In this document: one piece after another, positions 16,185 to 31,376 of the stretch | How positions within the stretch are numbered: position 1 is the first letter of the stretch | Layout: each line of letters begins with the position of its first letter | DNA from: CAYLLN01 sp036496265 | GTDB lineage: Bacteria > Planctomycetota > Planctomycetia > Pirellulales > Pirellulaceae | DNA: 64,000 bases | Assembly: GCA_036496265.1 (NCBI GenBank) | Contig: DASXLL010000366.1 | Location: forward strand, 6,541-70,540 | Reading direction: 5' to 3' | Notes under the pieces: generated by a model | Database searches by the model: none | What the model was told of the DNA's origin: nothing | What the model saw: only the letters and a program-made list of their open reading frames with translations | Program-made: the position numbers and the translations under genes

Positions 16185-16207
16185 GGTGGGCACGGCCCCA
16201 CCCTACG
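16185..16207 (-). repeat. GTAGGGTGGG-type palindromic repeat overlapping the rpsL stop
   Basis: On the minus strand GCGTAGGGTGGGGCCGTGCC continues into CACC. GGTGGG pairs with CCCACC. The TAG of GCGTAG is the rpsL stop codon. Sister copies occur at 58880-58896, 59448-59473 and 59498-59541. Confidence 0.6.
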
Positions 16208-16571
16208 CTTTCTTACTGCCGTAGCGGCTACGGGCTTGTTTGCGGTTGGCGACGCCGAGGGTGTCGCGGACGCCGCGGACGATGTGGTAGCGAACGCCCG
16301 GCAGGTCGCGAATACGGCCGCCGCGGACGAGGACGATCGAGTGTTCTTGGAGGTTGTGGCCTTCGCCGGGAATATAGACCGTCGTTTCGCGGCCATTCGA
16401 CAGGCGCACGCGGGCGATCTTGCGGAGGGCCGAGTTCGGCTTCTTGGGCGTCATCGTGCGGACGATGAGGCAGACGCCTTGCTTGAAGCAGTTCTTTTCG
16501 AGCACTGGCGACTTGCTGAAGACGCGCTTTTGACGGCGCGGCTTGCGGACGAGTTGGTTGATCGTGGGCAT
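16203..16571 (-). CDS. rpsL: 30S ribosomal protein S12
   Basis: S12 lies at the decoding centre and affects accuracy. It is 122 residues long with the near-invariant TPKKPNSALRK, VYIPGEGHNLQEHS, and VLVRGGRIRDLPGVRYH. Lys43 (E. coli numbering with Met) is kept, but position 88, normally lysine, is arginine (GGRIRDLPG). In E. coli, K88R is a known streptomycin-resistance change, so natural streptomycin insensitivity is a reasonable inference. The downstream neighbour is rpsG and the upstream one rpoC, the usual bacterial order. Confidence 0.97.
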   Translation of the reverse strand: MPTINQLVRKPRRQKRVFSKSPVLEKNCFKQGVCLIVRTMTPKKPNSALRKIARVRLSNGRETTVYIPGEGHNLQEHSIVLVRGGRIRDLPGVRYHIVRGVRDTLGVANRKQARSRYGSKKA

Positions 16572-16629
16572 GCGGTGGCTATCGGCGGCTAAATCTCGAT
16601 TAAACGGAATCTAGTAGGTTATCGGATGG

Positions 16630-16704
16630 GTTACCGGTGTCAACGCCGGTAAAAACGGTGTTTTGCCAATTTCGCAGACCGGGACCGAGTTTGGTCCCGG
16701 CTAT
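16630..16704. repeat. Two hairpins in the rpoC-rpsL gap, one a dispersed palindrome
   Basis: TTACCGG/CCGGTAA (16630-16651) forms a 7-bp stem. CCGGGACC/GGTCCCGG (16679-16700) forms an 8-bp stem. Read on the minus strand the second begins AATAGCCGGGACCAAAC, nearly identical to AATAGCCGGGAGCAAAC at 51388, so it belongs to a repeat family. No T-run follows either hairpin, so they are not classical terminators. They may act as 3'-end or processing structures between rpoC and rpsL. Confidence 0.5.
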
Positions 16705-16714
16705 TGGGTTGGTC

Positions 16715-21037
<4,323 letters not shown>

Positions 21038-21074
21038 ATCTGTGGGCCCTGGGGTGAGGGGCGGGATTCTGTAT

Positions 21075-21148
21075 GTGTCATTTGTCACTTGTCATTTGTC
21101 ATTTGCCATTGGCAGATACAAATGACCAATGACGAATGACCAATGACA
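21075..21148. repeat. Heptamer fold-back array between rpoB and rpoC
   Basis: Five 7-bp units of GTCATTT/GTCACTT type (21075-21112) face four units of AATGACC/AATGACG type (21120-21148) across a short loop. The arms are nearly complementary, so the rpoB-rpoC intercistronic RNA should form a long hairpin. One arm runs into the apparent rpoC 5' extension. Confidence 0.8.
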
Positions 21149-21152
21149 GCGA

Positions 21153-24875
<3,723 letters not shown>

Positions 24876-25377
24876 GTATCTATGCTCCGAAAATGATCGG
24901 TATTTCTGTCGGCGGCGATTGCAAAGCAATGCCGCAGTGGACTAACGCCGGCGGGAAGCTGGATTCCCGGCCGGGGATATTAAAGCGGTGGGCGGACAAT
25001 GGGGGCGCGAAAATAGAGGACCAAGCGTGATGCGCGCGCACTTTTGCCCCAAGCCAATCCAGTCGCCAAAAAAGCTGGAAAGCAACGGGTTAAAAGCAAC
25101 GCAAAACCTGTCCGCGCCGTCGCCATGAGCGGGACATGGCGAAGCGGCGGCTGCGAAGACCAAGAGCAAACGTCCTATCAACTTACAGCATTCGGGGCCG
25201 GGTTGGCTATGGGACTTGGCCCAAAATTTGCCTACGGCCGACCGTCTGACACACCAAAATCGCAGGAGCCAGCGTTTTGCAAGGCAAAACGCTGATTTCG
25301 AGCCCCGCGAGGCTGAGTTTTGTGGCGCAAAGCTCAGCGCCGCAGACGGCACACACTAAGTGTGCCTGCTACGGAAA
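24876..25377. other. rplL-rpoB intercistronic region, no gene
   Basis: About 500 bp separate rplL and rpoB on the minus strand. Reading frames here are short and lack motifs. The rplL-proximal 110 bp hold three hairpins (listed separately). The remainder near rpoB is unstructured to the eye. A read-through attenuator or an internal rpoB promoter would be expected here, but I cannot point to convincing boxes. Confidence 0.45.
25271..25366 (-). promoter_or_regulatory. Cluster of three hairpins after rplL (possible attenuator or processing site)
   Basis: In minus-strand order, GGCACAC/GTGTGCC (25348-25366) comes first. GCTGAGTTTTG pairs with CAAAGCTCAGC with one G-U pair (25312-25338). Last is a perfect 10-bp stem with 3-nt loop, AGCGTTTTGC/GCAAAACGCT (25271-25293). 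None is followed by a T-run. E. coli has a partial terminator and an RNase III site between rplL and rpoB; a similar role is an inference from position. Confidence 0.5.
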
Positions 25378-25767
25378 CTACTTGATTTCGACGGTAGCGC
25401 CGACGGCAGCGAGCTCGGCCTTGACCTTCTCGGCGTCTTCCTTGGACACCTTCTCTTTGATCTTGGCAGGCACGCCTTCGACCAACTTCTTGGCGTCCAT
25501 AAGGGAGGCACCGGTGAGGTTCTTGACGATCTTCACGACATCCAGCTTCTTGTCGCCGAACGACGTCATGACAACGTCGAACTCGGTTTGGGCCGCCTCG
25601 GCTGGGGCAGCGCCGCCGCCGCCGCCAGCGGGCATCATCATCATGCCGCCGCCAGCTGCCGGCTCAATGCCGTATTTTTCCTTGATGTAATCGCTCAATT
25701 CCTTGGCCTGCTTGAGCGTCAGGTTGGCGATTTGATCGCCAAGGGCGTTGATATCGACTTCTGCCAT
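25378..25767 (-). CDS. rplL: 50S ribosomal protein L7/L12
   Basis: L7/L12 forms the ribosomal stalk that recruits translation GTPases. Start 25767 gives 129 residues. The N-terminal dimerisation domain (about 1-35, IANLTLKQAKELSDYIKEKY) binds L10. A flexible hinge rich in Gly, Met and Ala (GGGMMMMPAGGGGGAAPAEA) follows. The globular C-terminal domain (EFDVVMTSFGDKKLDVVKIV, then AKKLVEGVPAKIKE) contacts GTPases. The frame extends further upstream through the intergenic repeat, but the family start is clear. It follows rplJ as usual. Confidence 0.97.
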   Translation of the reverse strand: MAEVDINALGDQIANLTLKQAKELSDYIKEKYGIEPAAGGGMMMMPAGGGGGAAPAEAAQTEFDVVMTSFGDKKLDVVKIVKNLTGASLMDAKKLVEGVPAKIKEKVSKEDAEKVKAELAAVGATVEIK

Positions 25768-25819
25768 GGGTAGGTCCTTTCTGAAGACTGATTTGGGTTG
25801 TTTGATTTTGAATTTGATC

Positions 25820-25840
25820 TCTGAAATCTCAGATTTCAGA
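25820..25840. repeat. Perfect palindrome between rplJ and rplL
   Basis: TCTGAAATCT-C-AGATTTCAGA is a 10-bp inverted repeat around a single base, ending 3 nt before the rplJ stop. Neighbouring units GATTTTGAATTTGATC look like decayed copies of the same short-unit type. Confidence 0.6.
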
Positions 25841-25843
25841 TTG

Positions 25844-26374
25844 TTATGCGGCTTTTTCTTCGCCTTCGGACTTTTGCTTGACCTGGCTGAGCAGGCTGCC
25901 GCCGGGGCCGTTGAGCTGCGAGAGCAGCTTGGAGCCGGGCGAAAGAATCTGGCCGAGGACGATGCTGATCTGGCCAGCACGGTTGGGCCACTTGCTGACT
26001 TCGGTGACTTTCTCAGGCGAGAGCTTCTCGCCTTCCATCATGCCGCCTTTGGACGTGAACTTTTCGAACTCCGGCTTTTTGTGCAGCGCGACGAGCTCTT
26101 TGGCCAAGGAGACGAAATCTTCGCCCCCCCAGACGACCGCCAGGCTGCCTTCCGTGTCTTCGAAGGCCTTGGCGATCGGGGTGCCTTCGGTGGCCCGCCG
26201 AGCCAGGCTGTTTTTCACAACCAGCAGGTTGATGTTTTTGCTCCGCAATTCCTTCCGCAGGGCAAAGGTATTCGCCGAATCCAGGCCGATGACGTTTGCC
26301 AACAGCGCGTCGTTCACGCCCGTAAGGCGTTTTTTGACTTCGTCGGCAATCAGATTTTTGAGTTGTTTGCTCAT
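25844..26374 (-). CDS. rplJ: 50S ribosomal protein L10
   Basis: L10 anchors L7/L12 dimers at the base of the stalk and, in E. coli, also represses its own operon through the leader RNA. Start 26374 (MSKQLKNLIADEVKKRL) gives 176 residues. Recognisable segments are LRKELRSKNINLLVVKNSLA, LAVVWGGEDFVSLAKEL, and the C-terminal helix region that binds L12. Five extra codons upstream (MTNDT) come from the heptamer array and are unlikely to be translated. The protein ends in a charged EGEEKAA tail. Confidence 0.95.
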   Translation of the reverse strand: MSKQLKNLIADEVKKRLTGVNDALLANVIGLDSANTFALRKELRSKNINLLVVKNSLARRATEGTPIAKAFEDTEGSLAVVWGGEDFVSLAKELVALHKKPEFEKFTSKGGMMEGEKLSPEKVTEVSKWPNRAGQISIVLGQILSPGSKLLSQLNGPGGSLLSQVKQKSEGEEKAA

Positions 26375-26377
26375 GGT

Positions 26378-26438
26378 GTCATTGGTCACTTGTCACTTGT
26401 CACTTGTCTGAAATGACAAATGACCAATGACAACTGAC
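26378..26438. repeat. Heptamer fold-back array between rplA and rplJ
   Basis: Four units of GTCATTG/GTCACTT (26378-26408) face units of AATGACA/AATGACC (26411-26438) with almost no loop. The rplA-rplJ gap, where E. coli has the L10 leader, is largely this hairpin. Confidence 0.8.
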
Positions 26439-26445
26439 TTGTTTG

Positions 26446-27123
26446 TTAAATCGCGATTCGGACCGAGGGGCTCATGGTCGCACAAACGGCGACGCTCTTC
26501 ACGTACTGGCCTTTGATCGATTGCGGCTTGAGGTGCAGGACGAAGTTGATGAACGTTTCGATGTTGTCTTTTAGTTGCGGGCCTTCGAAGCTCATCTTGC
26601 CGACGACGGCATGGACGATGCCGCCGTTGTCGTTGCGGAACTCGACTTTACCCGCTTTGTACTCTTTGACGACCCGGGCGACGTCGGGTGTGACGGTGCC
26701 AGCACGGGGCGACGGCATCAACCCGCGTGGGCCGAGCACCTTGCCGAGCGGACCGACGAGACCCATCATGTCCGGCGTGGCGATGCAGACGTCGAACTCG
26801 GTCCAGCCGTCCTTGATTTTCTGAGCAAGGTCTTCCTGGCCGACCACGTCGGCGCCAGCTTCCTTGGCGACAGCCGCCAGATCGCCCTTGGCAAAGACGG
26901 CGACGCGCTGCGTCTTGCCGATGCCGTGCGGCAGGACGACGGAGCCGCGGATGATCTGATCCGCCTGCTTGGGATCTACCCCCAAACGCATGTGGATTTC
27001 CACGGTCTGGTCGAACTTGGTGTTGCCGAATTTCTTCAGCTTTTCGACGGCCGTCGCCAGCGGCAGTACATCATCGTTGCGCTGGCTGGCGAGAGCTCGG
27101 AAACGTTTGGATTGTTTAGTCAT
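26446..27123 (-). CDS. rplA: 50S ribosomal protein L1
   Basis: L1 forms the mobile L1 stalk at the E site and represses rplK-rplA translation in many bacteria. The 225 residues match the family. Conserved parts are KFDQTVEIHMRLGVDPKQAD, LPHGIGKTQRVAVFAKGD, DMMGLVGPLGKVLGPRGLMP, GTVTPDVARVVKEYKAGKVE, FRNDNGGIVHAVVGKMSF, and the C-terminal IKGQYVKSVAVCATMSPSV. The start ATG at 27123 touches a heptamer repeat, but the coding segment is conserved from the first residues. Confidence 0.96.
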   Translation of the reverse strand: MTKQSKRFRALASQRNDDVLPLATAVEKLKKFGNTKFDQTVEIHMRLGVDPKQADQIIRGSVVLPHGIGKTQRVAVFAKGDLAAVAKEAGADVVGQEDLAQKIKDGWTEFDVCIATPDMMGLVGPLGKVLGPRGLMPSPRAGTVTPDVARVVKEYKAGKVEFRNDNGGIVHAVVGKMSFEGPQLKDNIETFINFVLHLKPQSIKGQYVKSVAVCATMSPSVRIAI

Positions 27124-27202
27124 TGGTCATTTGTCATTCGTCATTTGCACGAGCCATCCAGCCATTGATACTGCCAATGACCAATGACAAGTGACAAATG
27201 AC
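27121..27202. repeat. Heptamer fold-back array between rplK and rplA
   Basis: Units of GTCATTT type (27121-27147) and units of AATGACC/AAGTGAC type (27175-27202) are separated by about 27 nt. The rplA start codon overlaps the first arm: CAT at 27121-27123 is part of CATTGGTCATTTG. Confidence 0.75.
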
Positions 27203-27209
27203 AGGGCTT

Positions 27210-27641
27210 TCAGCCCTCTACGACGATCCCCATGCTCCGCGCGGTGCCGGCGATCATGCTGATGGCATGATCGGGGTCGCGGGCGTTGAGATCTTCCCAT
27301 TTTTCCTTCACGATTTCGGCGAGCTGGGCCTTTGTGACCTTGCCGACTTTGTCTTTGTTGGGCACGCCCGATCCTTTGGCGATGCCGGCTTTGATCTTGA
27401 GGAGGGCCGACGCCGGCGGACTCTTGCATTTGAACTCGAACGAACGGTCGCTATAGACCGTCACGATCACGGGAATTGGAATCCCGTTGAACTGGCGCGT
27501 CCGCTCGTTGAATTGTGAGACGAACTGCCCCAGGTTAATGCCAAATTTACCCAGCGAAGTGCCGACTGGCGGCGCAGGCGTCGCCTGGCCGCCGGGGACC
27601 TGGAACTTTGCTTGGCCGGTTACTGTTTTCGCTTTAGCCAT
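27210..27641 (-). CDS. rplK: 50S ribosomal protein L11
   Basis: L11 binds the GTPase-associated centre of 23S rRNA and is a target region of thiostrepton-type antibiotics. The 143 residues have the expected AKFQVPGGQATPAPPVGTSL start, where the proline-rich loop lies, then GKFGINLGQFVSQFNERTR, SFEFKCKSPPASALL, and the rRNA-binding C-terminal domain with DLNARDPDHAISMIAGTARS. It lies 6 nt downstream of nusG. Confidence 0.97.
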   Translation of the reverse strand: MAKAKTVTGQAKFQVPGGQATPAPPVGTSLGKFGINLGQFVSQFNERTRQFNGIPIPVIVTVYSDRSFEFKCKSPPASALLKIKAGIAKGSGVPNKDKVGKVTKAQLAEIVKEKWEDLNARDPDHAISMIAGTARSMGIVVEG

Positions 27642-27647
27642 AAATGC

Positions 27648-28490
27648 CTACACCGCCTCAATCTGCCAATGTTCGATTTCGACGGGCGTGGCCCGGCCGA
27701 AAATGTTGATCATCACGGTCACACGGCCGTGCGCTTGATCGATCGCGTGTACGTCGCCTTCGAAATTCTGGAAATAGCCTTCCTTCACACGGACGCGGTC
27801 GCCCGTTTTGAACGGAATGGCCGTTTTTAGGTCGGCGCCCTCTTCCTCGGGCAAAACCTTGCTCGAACGCAGAATTCGTTCGACGTCCTTGGGCTCCATC
27901 GGTGTCGGCTTGCCGGCCGAGCCGGTGAAATCGCCGATGCCGCCGGTTTCACGAACGACGAACCACGATTCGTCGCTCACGGCCATGTTCACAAGGATGT
28001 AGCCCGGATACAGCTTCTTTTTCACCACGCGGCGCTTGCCGGTTTTCGTGAATTCGACGACGTCCTCGGTCGGAACGATGATTTCCTTGAACCAGCGCTC
28101 CAAGCCGTTCATTTTGACACGCCGCCAAAGCGCATCTTTGATCGAATCCTCGCGGTTGACCTGCACCTTGAGGATGTACCAATCGTATTTGAGGTCTTCG
28201 TCGGCGATGCTTTCGTCGATCATCTCCAGCGGCGGGGCGAAGGGGACGTCGGCTTCTTCTTCGTCGATCGCTTCTTCATCGACGTCCGATTCGATCTGCG
28301 GTTGATCGATCGTTTCGGTGGCAATTTCCGCCTCCCGGGCCGTCTCCATTTCATGCGCGGCTTCGACGGTTTCGTGCGATGGCGGCGGCGGAGCGCCGGG
28401 CACAATTGGCGGCGCAGTTTCAGCCAGCGGCGGGACAAGGCCCTCCGTTGACGAGCTTTGCGTCGGTGTGCTTTCCGGCTCGATGCTCAC
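27648..28490 (-). CDS. nusG: Transcription antitermination/elongation factor NusG with long acidic N-terminus
   Basis: NusG binds RNA polymerase and couples it to Rho or to the ribosome. The NGN domain starts near residue 100 (YDWYILKVQVNREDSI) and includes LYPGYILVNMAV; the KOW domain is near the end (FKTGDRVRVKEGYFQNFEG). It has about 100 additional N-terminal residues that are proline-, glutamate- and aspartate-rich (for example DVDEEAIDEEEADV) and probably disordered; E. coli NusG is 181 residues. I favour GTG 28490 as start because AAGGGG lies 6 nt upstream; a TTG at 28496 is also in frame. rplK follows after 6 nt, and secE lies about 45 nt upstream. Confidence 0.95.
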   Translation of the reverse strand: MSIEPESTPTQSSSTEGLVPPLAETAPPIVPGAPPPPSHETVEAAHEMETAREAEIATETIDQPQIESDVDEEAIDEEEADVPFAPPLEMIDESIADEDLKYDWYILKVQVNREDSIKDALWRRVKMNGLERWFKEIIVPTEDVVEFTKTGKRRVVKKKLYPGYILVNMAVSDESWFVVRETGGIGDFTGSAGKPTPMEPKDVERILRSSKVLPEEEGADLKTAIPFKTGDRVRVKEGYFQNFEGDVHAIDQAHGRVTVMINIFGRATPVEIEHWQIEAV

Positions 28491-28535
28491 TGCCAACCCC
28501 TTATGAATCCAATTTCTTCGGGTAACTGCAATTCT

Positions 28536-29015
28536 TTAGGTCACGACGCCGATTGCTCGCAGCAATTGGTCGAGGACCACGTCATACATAAACAACACCA
28601 TCGTCAAACCAAACATGAGCACGATCACGACGATCGACGCTCGAACCAGCTCTGTTCGCGAAGGCCACGAGACCTTGTTCATCTCGGCCTCGACCGCGAT
28701 CAAAAAGTCCGCGAACGTGGACATGTTCACCAGGCGATATCCGAGCCACAGGCCGGCGACCAAAATAAACCCCGAGACGCCATAGGCGACGCCCGGCGCG
28801 GCATGCCAGTCGATCGACAGCGAACGATTCAGCCGCCACGCGATCAGAGCGAAAGCTACCCACACTGCGAGGCAGGTCAATTGCCGCACCAGCCGGCCCT
28901 GACTTCGTTTATAAACCTCCAACTTGAAAAATTCCTGGACGACTTGCATAAAGCCGGAGCCAGTACCCGAATTGTCCTTCGTCATGACGGCTGTCCGCGA
29001 TCCGTGCGGTCCCAT
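28536..29015 (-). CDS. secE: Preprotein translocase subunit SecE
   Basis: SecE clamps SecY in the SecYEG channel. The diagnostic segment EAEMNKVSWPSRTELVRASI is followed by the conserved transmembrane helix (VIVLMFGLTMVLFMYDVVLD). Two earlier hydrophobic helices (CLAVWVAFALIAW and GVSGFILVAGLWLGY) give a three-helix form like that of E. coli. With the start at 29015 the protein has 159 residues; ATG 28985 is an alternative, and a frame extension to 29051 is less likely. Its position between tRNA-Trp and nusG is the classical one. Confidence 0.93.
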   Translation of the reverse strand: MGPHGSRTAVMTKDNSGTGSGFMQVVQEFFKLEVYKRSQGRLVRQLTCLAVWVAFALIAWRLNRSLSIDWHAAPGVAYGVSGFILVAGLWLGYRLVNMSTFADFLIAVEAEMNKVSWPSRTELVRASIVVIVLMFGLTMVLFMYDVVLDQLLRAIGVVT

Positions 29016-29106
29016 GGTTTTGTCTCTTCGTGATTGGGAAAGGGTACTCATTCGGCGGCCTATCGGACTGTGTTGGGCTAAATTGACCAGGGTCCCACGG
29101 GCCAGA

Positions 29107-29179
29107 CAGGGGCGGAGGGAATCGAACCCCCAACCTGCCGCTTTGGAGACGGCTGCTCTGCCAATTGAGCTACACCCCT
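29107..29179 (-). tRNA. tRNA-Trp (anticodon CCA)
   Basis: A full cloverleaf is readable on the minus strand: acceptor AGGGGTG pairs with CGCCCCT (one T-G pair), followed by a D arm with AGCTCAATTGGCAGAGC, an anticodon stem-loop with CCA, and a T arm GGGGGTTCGATTCCC. The discriminator base is G, as in bacterial tRNA-Trp. CCA is not encoded. Position between tuf and secE is typical of bacteria. Confidence 0.95.
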
Positions 29180-29192
29180 AGGGGAAAAATCC

Positions 29193-29260
29193 GAATGACC
29201 AATGACCGAATGACCAACAGGAACCCATTGGTCATTCGTGCTTCGTCATCCGTCATTTGC
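29193..29260. repeat. Heptamer fold-back array between tuf and tRNA-Trp
   Basis: AATGACC units (29193-29218) face GTCATTC/GTCATCC/GTCATTT units (29228-29260). The hairpin ends 2 nt before the tuf stop and starts about 13 nt before the mature tRNA-Trp 5' end, so it lies in a spot where tRNA processing must occur. Confidence 0.75.
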
Positions 29261-29262
29261 TT

Positions 29263-30459
29263 TTACTCCAGGATCTTCGTTACGACGCCCGAACCGACGG
29301 TGCGGCCACCTTCGCGAATGGCGAAGCGGACACCGTCGTCCATGGCGATCGGCTTGTGCAGCTCGACCGACATCCTGACGTTGTCGCCCGGCATGCACAT
29401 TTCCGCACCTACCAGATTCGCCGTGCCGGTTACGTCCGTCGTGCGGAAGTAGAACTGCGGGCGATAGCCGCTGAAGAACGGCGTGTGCCGTCCGCCCTCT
29501 TCCTTCGACAGGCAGTAAACTTCGCACTCGAACTTGGTATGCGGCGTGATCGAACCGGGCTTGGCCAGCACCTGGCCGCGCTCGATATCTTCGCGCTTCA
29601 AGCCGCGAAGCAAGCAGCCGACGTTGTCTCCCGCACGGCCTTCGCCAAGTTCCTTCTTGAACATCTCAACGCCCGTAATGATCGACTTCATCGGTTCCTT
29701 GCTCAGGCCGATGACCGCGACTTCGTCGCCGATCTTTACGACACCGCGCTCGATACGACCGGTGGCCACTGTGCCGCGGCCTTCGATCGAGAACACGTCT
29801 TCGACCGCCATCAAGAATGGCTTGTCTTCCTCGCGCTTCGGCTGAGGAATGTAGGCGTCGATTGCATCGAGCAAATCGCTAATGCATTTCGTCGCGGCCG
29901 GGTCTTTCGGATTCTGATAGGCCGGCAATGAAGACCCGCGCACGATCGGAACGTCGTCGCCGGGGAAGCCGTACTTGGTCAACAGCTCGCGGATTTCCAT
30001 TTCCACGAGGTCGAGCAATTCGGGATCATCGACCAGGTCGATCTTGTTCAGGAAGCAAACGAGCGCCGGCACATCGACCTGACGCGCGAGCAGCACGTGC
30101 TCCTTGGTTTGCGGCATCGGGCCGTCGGCGGCCGAAACCACCAGGATCGCGCCGTCCATTTGAGCGGCGCCGGTGATCATGTTCTTGATGAAGTCGGCGT
30201 GGCCGGGGCAATCGATGTGAGCGTAGTGACGCTTCTCCGTCGAATACTCGACGTGCGAAACGGCAATGGTCACCGTCTTCGTGGCATCGCGAACCGTGCC
30301 GCCCTTGGCAATATCTGCATACGACTTAAACGTCGCCAGTCCCTTGGCAGCCTGCACCGCCAACAGCGCGCCGGTTGTGGTTGTCTTGCCGTGATCGATG
30401 TGGCCGATTGTCCCGACGTTGCAGTGCGGCTTATCCCGCACGAATTGTTCCTTGGCCAT
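29263..30459 (-). CDS. tuf: Translation elongation factor Tu
   Basis: EF-Tu brings aminoacyl-tRNA to the ribosome as a GTP complex. The 398 residues include GHIDHGKTTTT, CPGHADFIKNMITGAAQMDG, DGPMPQTKEHVLLARQV, FLNKIDLVDDPEL, and domain 2/3 signatures GRGTVATGRIERGVVK and FFSGYRPQFYFRTTDVTG. The switch I region reads KGGTVRDATKTVTIAVSHVE, replacing the usual EEKARGITINTSHVEY; the threonine before the isoleucine is kept but the ARG part is not. This replacement seems to be a planctomycete-type trait (from memory). It is flanked by tRNA-Thr upstream and tRNA-Trp downstream. Confidence 0.97.
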   Translation of the reverse strand: MAKEQFVRDKPHCNVGTIGHIDHGKTTTTGALLAVQAAKGLATFKSYADIAKGGTVRDATKTVTIAVSHVEYSTEKRHYAHIDCPGHADFIKNMITGAAQMDGAILVVSAADGPMPQTKEHVLLARQVDVPALVCFLNKIDLVDDPELLDLVEMEIRELLTKYGFPGDDVPIVRGSSLPAYQNPKDPAATKCISDLLDAIDAYIPQPKREEDKPFLMAVEDVFSIEGRGTVATGRIERGVVKIGDEVAVIGLSKEPMKSIITGVEMFKKELGEGRAGDNVGCLLRGLKREDIERGQVLAKPGSITPHTKFECEVYCLSKEEGGRHTPFFSGYRPQFYFRTTDVTGTANLVGAEMCMPGDNVRMSVELHKPIAMDDGVRFAIREGGRTVGSGVVTKILE

Positions 30460-30507
30460 TGCTTTCTTTGCCTTTGCTAAGGGTTAAACAAAAATCACCG
30501 TTGCCGG

Positions 30508-30582
30508 ATGAATAGGTGAGTAGGTGAGTAGCAACTTCATTCGCCAACTACTCACTTACTCACGCACTCACCTACTCATTCA
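30508..30582. repeat. Octamer fold-back array between tRNA-Thr and tuf
   Basis: GGTGAGTA units (30511-30531) face ACTCACTT/ACTCACGC/ACTCACCT units (30549-30576). The transcript would form a hairpin between the tRNA-Thr 3' end and the tuf start. The unit differs from the AATGACC arrays, but the architecture is the same. Confidence 0.75.
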
Positions 30583-30590
30583 TCTCTCAT

Positions 30591-30664
<74 letters not shown>

Positions 30665-30724
30665 GCTTTTCTTAGTAAATTTTCTTAGTAAACACGACTT
30701 CGTTAAAAACTTCTTCGTTCAATA

Positions 30725-30795
30725 AGCGGGTGAAGGGAATCGAACCCTCGTGACCTGCTTGGAAGGCAGGAGCTCTACCATTGAGCTACACCCGC
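30725..30795 (-). tRNA. tRNA-Gly (anticodon TCC)
   Basis: Acceptor GCGGGTG pairs with CACCCGC. The anticodon stem CTGCC/GGCAG-like with loop CTTCCAA gives TCC; the T arm has GGGTTCGATTCCC. CCA is not encoded. Equivalent to E. coli glyT in place and anticodon. Confidence 0.95.
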
Positions 30796-30920
30796 ATTCA
30801 AACTTCGATCTGGGTCCTCGATTCCTGGTTGTCTCCGCTCGGTCGCCAATTCTTATTCAAGTCAAAACGCAAAATTCACTGTCATAAATCAAACCCTATT
30901 GCAAATCCAAAACCCACCAG

Positions 30921-31003
30921 TGGCGAGTGTAGGATTCGAACCTACGAAGCCCGAAGGCAACAGATTTACAGTCTGTCCCCGTTGACCGCTTGGGTAACTC
31001 GCC
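30921..31003 (-). tRNA. tRNA-Tyr (anticodon GTA)
   Basis: Acceptor GGCGAGT pairs with ACTCGCC with discriminator A. The anticodon loop CTGTAAA carries GTA. A long variable arm (GCCTTCGGGC type) marks a class II tRNA, as expected for bacterial tRNA-Tyr. The 3' CC of a CCA-like sequence is not encoded directly. Equivalent to E. coli tyrU. Confidence 0.95.
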
Positions 31004-31106
31004 GGCTCATCACAAACCAGCCCAGGCACGCCGTCGTTAGGTACTGCCAGCGGGCATACTCCGAGCGCGAAACCGAATTGTAGCGAATCAATCAAACTCG
31101 CGGCAG

Positions 31107-31179
31107 AGCCAGCGAAGGGACTCGAACCCTTAACCTGTTGATTACAAATCAACTGCTCTGCCAGTTGAGCTACGCTGGC
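31107..31179 (-). tRNA. tRNA-Thr (anticodon TGT)
   Basis: Acceptor GCCAGCG pairs with CGCTGGC. The anticodon stem GTTGA/TCAAC with loop TTTGTAA gives TGT; the T arm has GGGTTCGAGTCCC. CCA is not encoded. It is the first RNA of the cluster, equivalent to E. coli thrU, and a promoter-like sequence lies 44 nt upstream. Confidence 0.95.
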
Positions 31180-31222
31180 GATTGACCGCTATTTCCGCAT
31201 CACGCTCGGGTGAAAACCAGTA

Positions 31223-31250
31223 AATATAGTGAACCCTGCTAGCCACGCAA
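31223..31250 (-). promoter_or_regulatory. Candidate promoter of the tRNA-tuf operon
   Basis: On the minus strand TTGCGT (31250-31245), a 16-nt spacer, and TATATT (31228-31223) resemble a sigma-70 promoter. Transcription would begin near 31216, about 37 nt before tRNA-Thr(TGT). The spot, between the sigma gene terminator and the first tRNA, fits. Confidence 0.5.
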
Positions 31251-31290
31251 GGCCGGAGAGAATGACAGCATTGCCATCACACGGGTTCGG

Positions 31291-31322
31291 CAAACAAAAA
31301 TCCGCCGGTTTCGGCCGGCGGA
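31291..31322 (-). terminator. Rho-independent terminator of the sigma factor gene
   Basis: TCCGCCGG (31301-31308) and CCGGCGGA (31315-31322) form a perfect 8-bp GC-rich stem with a 6-nt loop. On the minus strand it is followed by TTTTTGTTTG. It lies 55 nt after the sigma gene stop, separating that gene from the tRNA operon. Confidence 0.8.
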
Positions 31323-31376
31323 CTTCTGATTACCCGGGAAAATTGCGGGATTGCGATTTCTAGCACGCCGACAGGC

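Noticed and set aside
21038..21088. Longer rpoC start (17 extra codons)
   Set aside because: The extra codons include the heptamer array; family similarity starts at MTIGETSYDRIN.
24876..24929. Longer rpoB start (18 extra codons)
   Set aside because: The extra residues are not family-like; MATPAQRR is the natural start.
25044..25295. 83-codon frame in the rplL-rpoB gap
   Set aside because: No motif, low-quality codon use, overlaps a hairpin; more likely leader DNA.
27559..27590. GGCGCAGGCGTCGCC in rplK resembling the AQASRLC repeat
   Set aside because: It codes for the conserved proline-rich GQATPAPPVG loop of L11, so the resemblance is chance.
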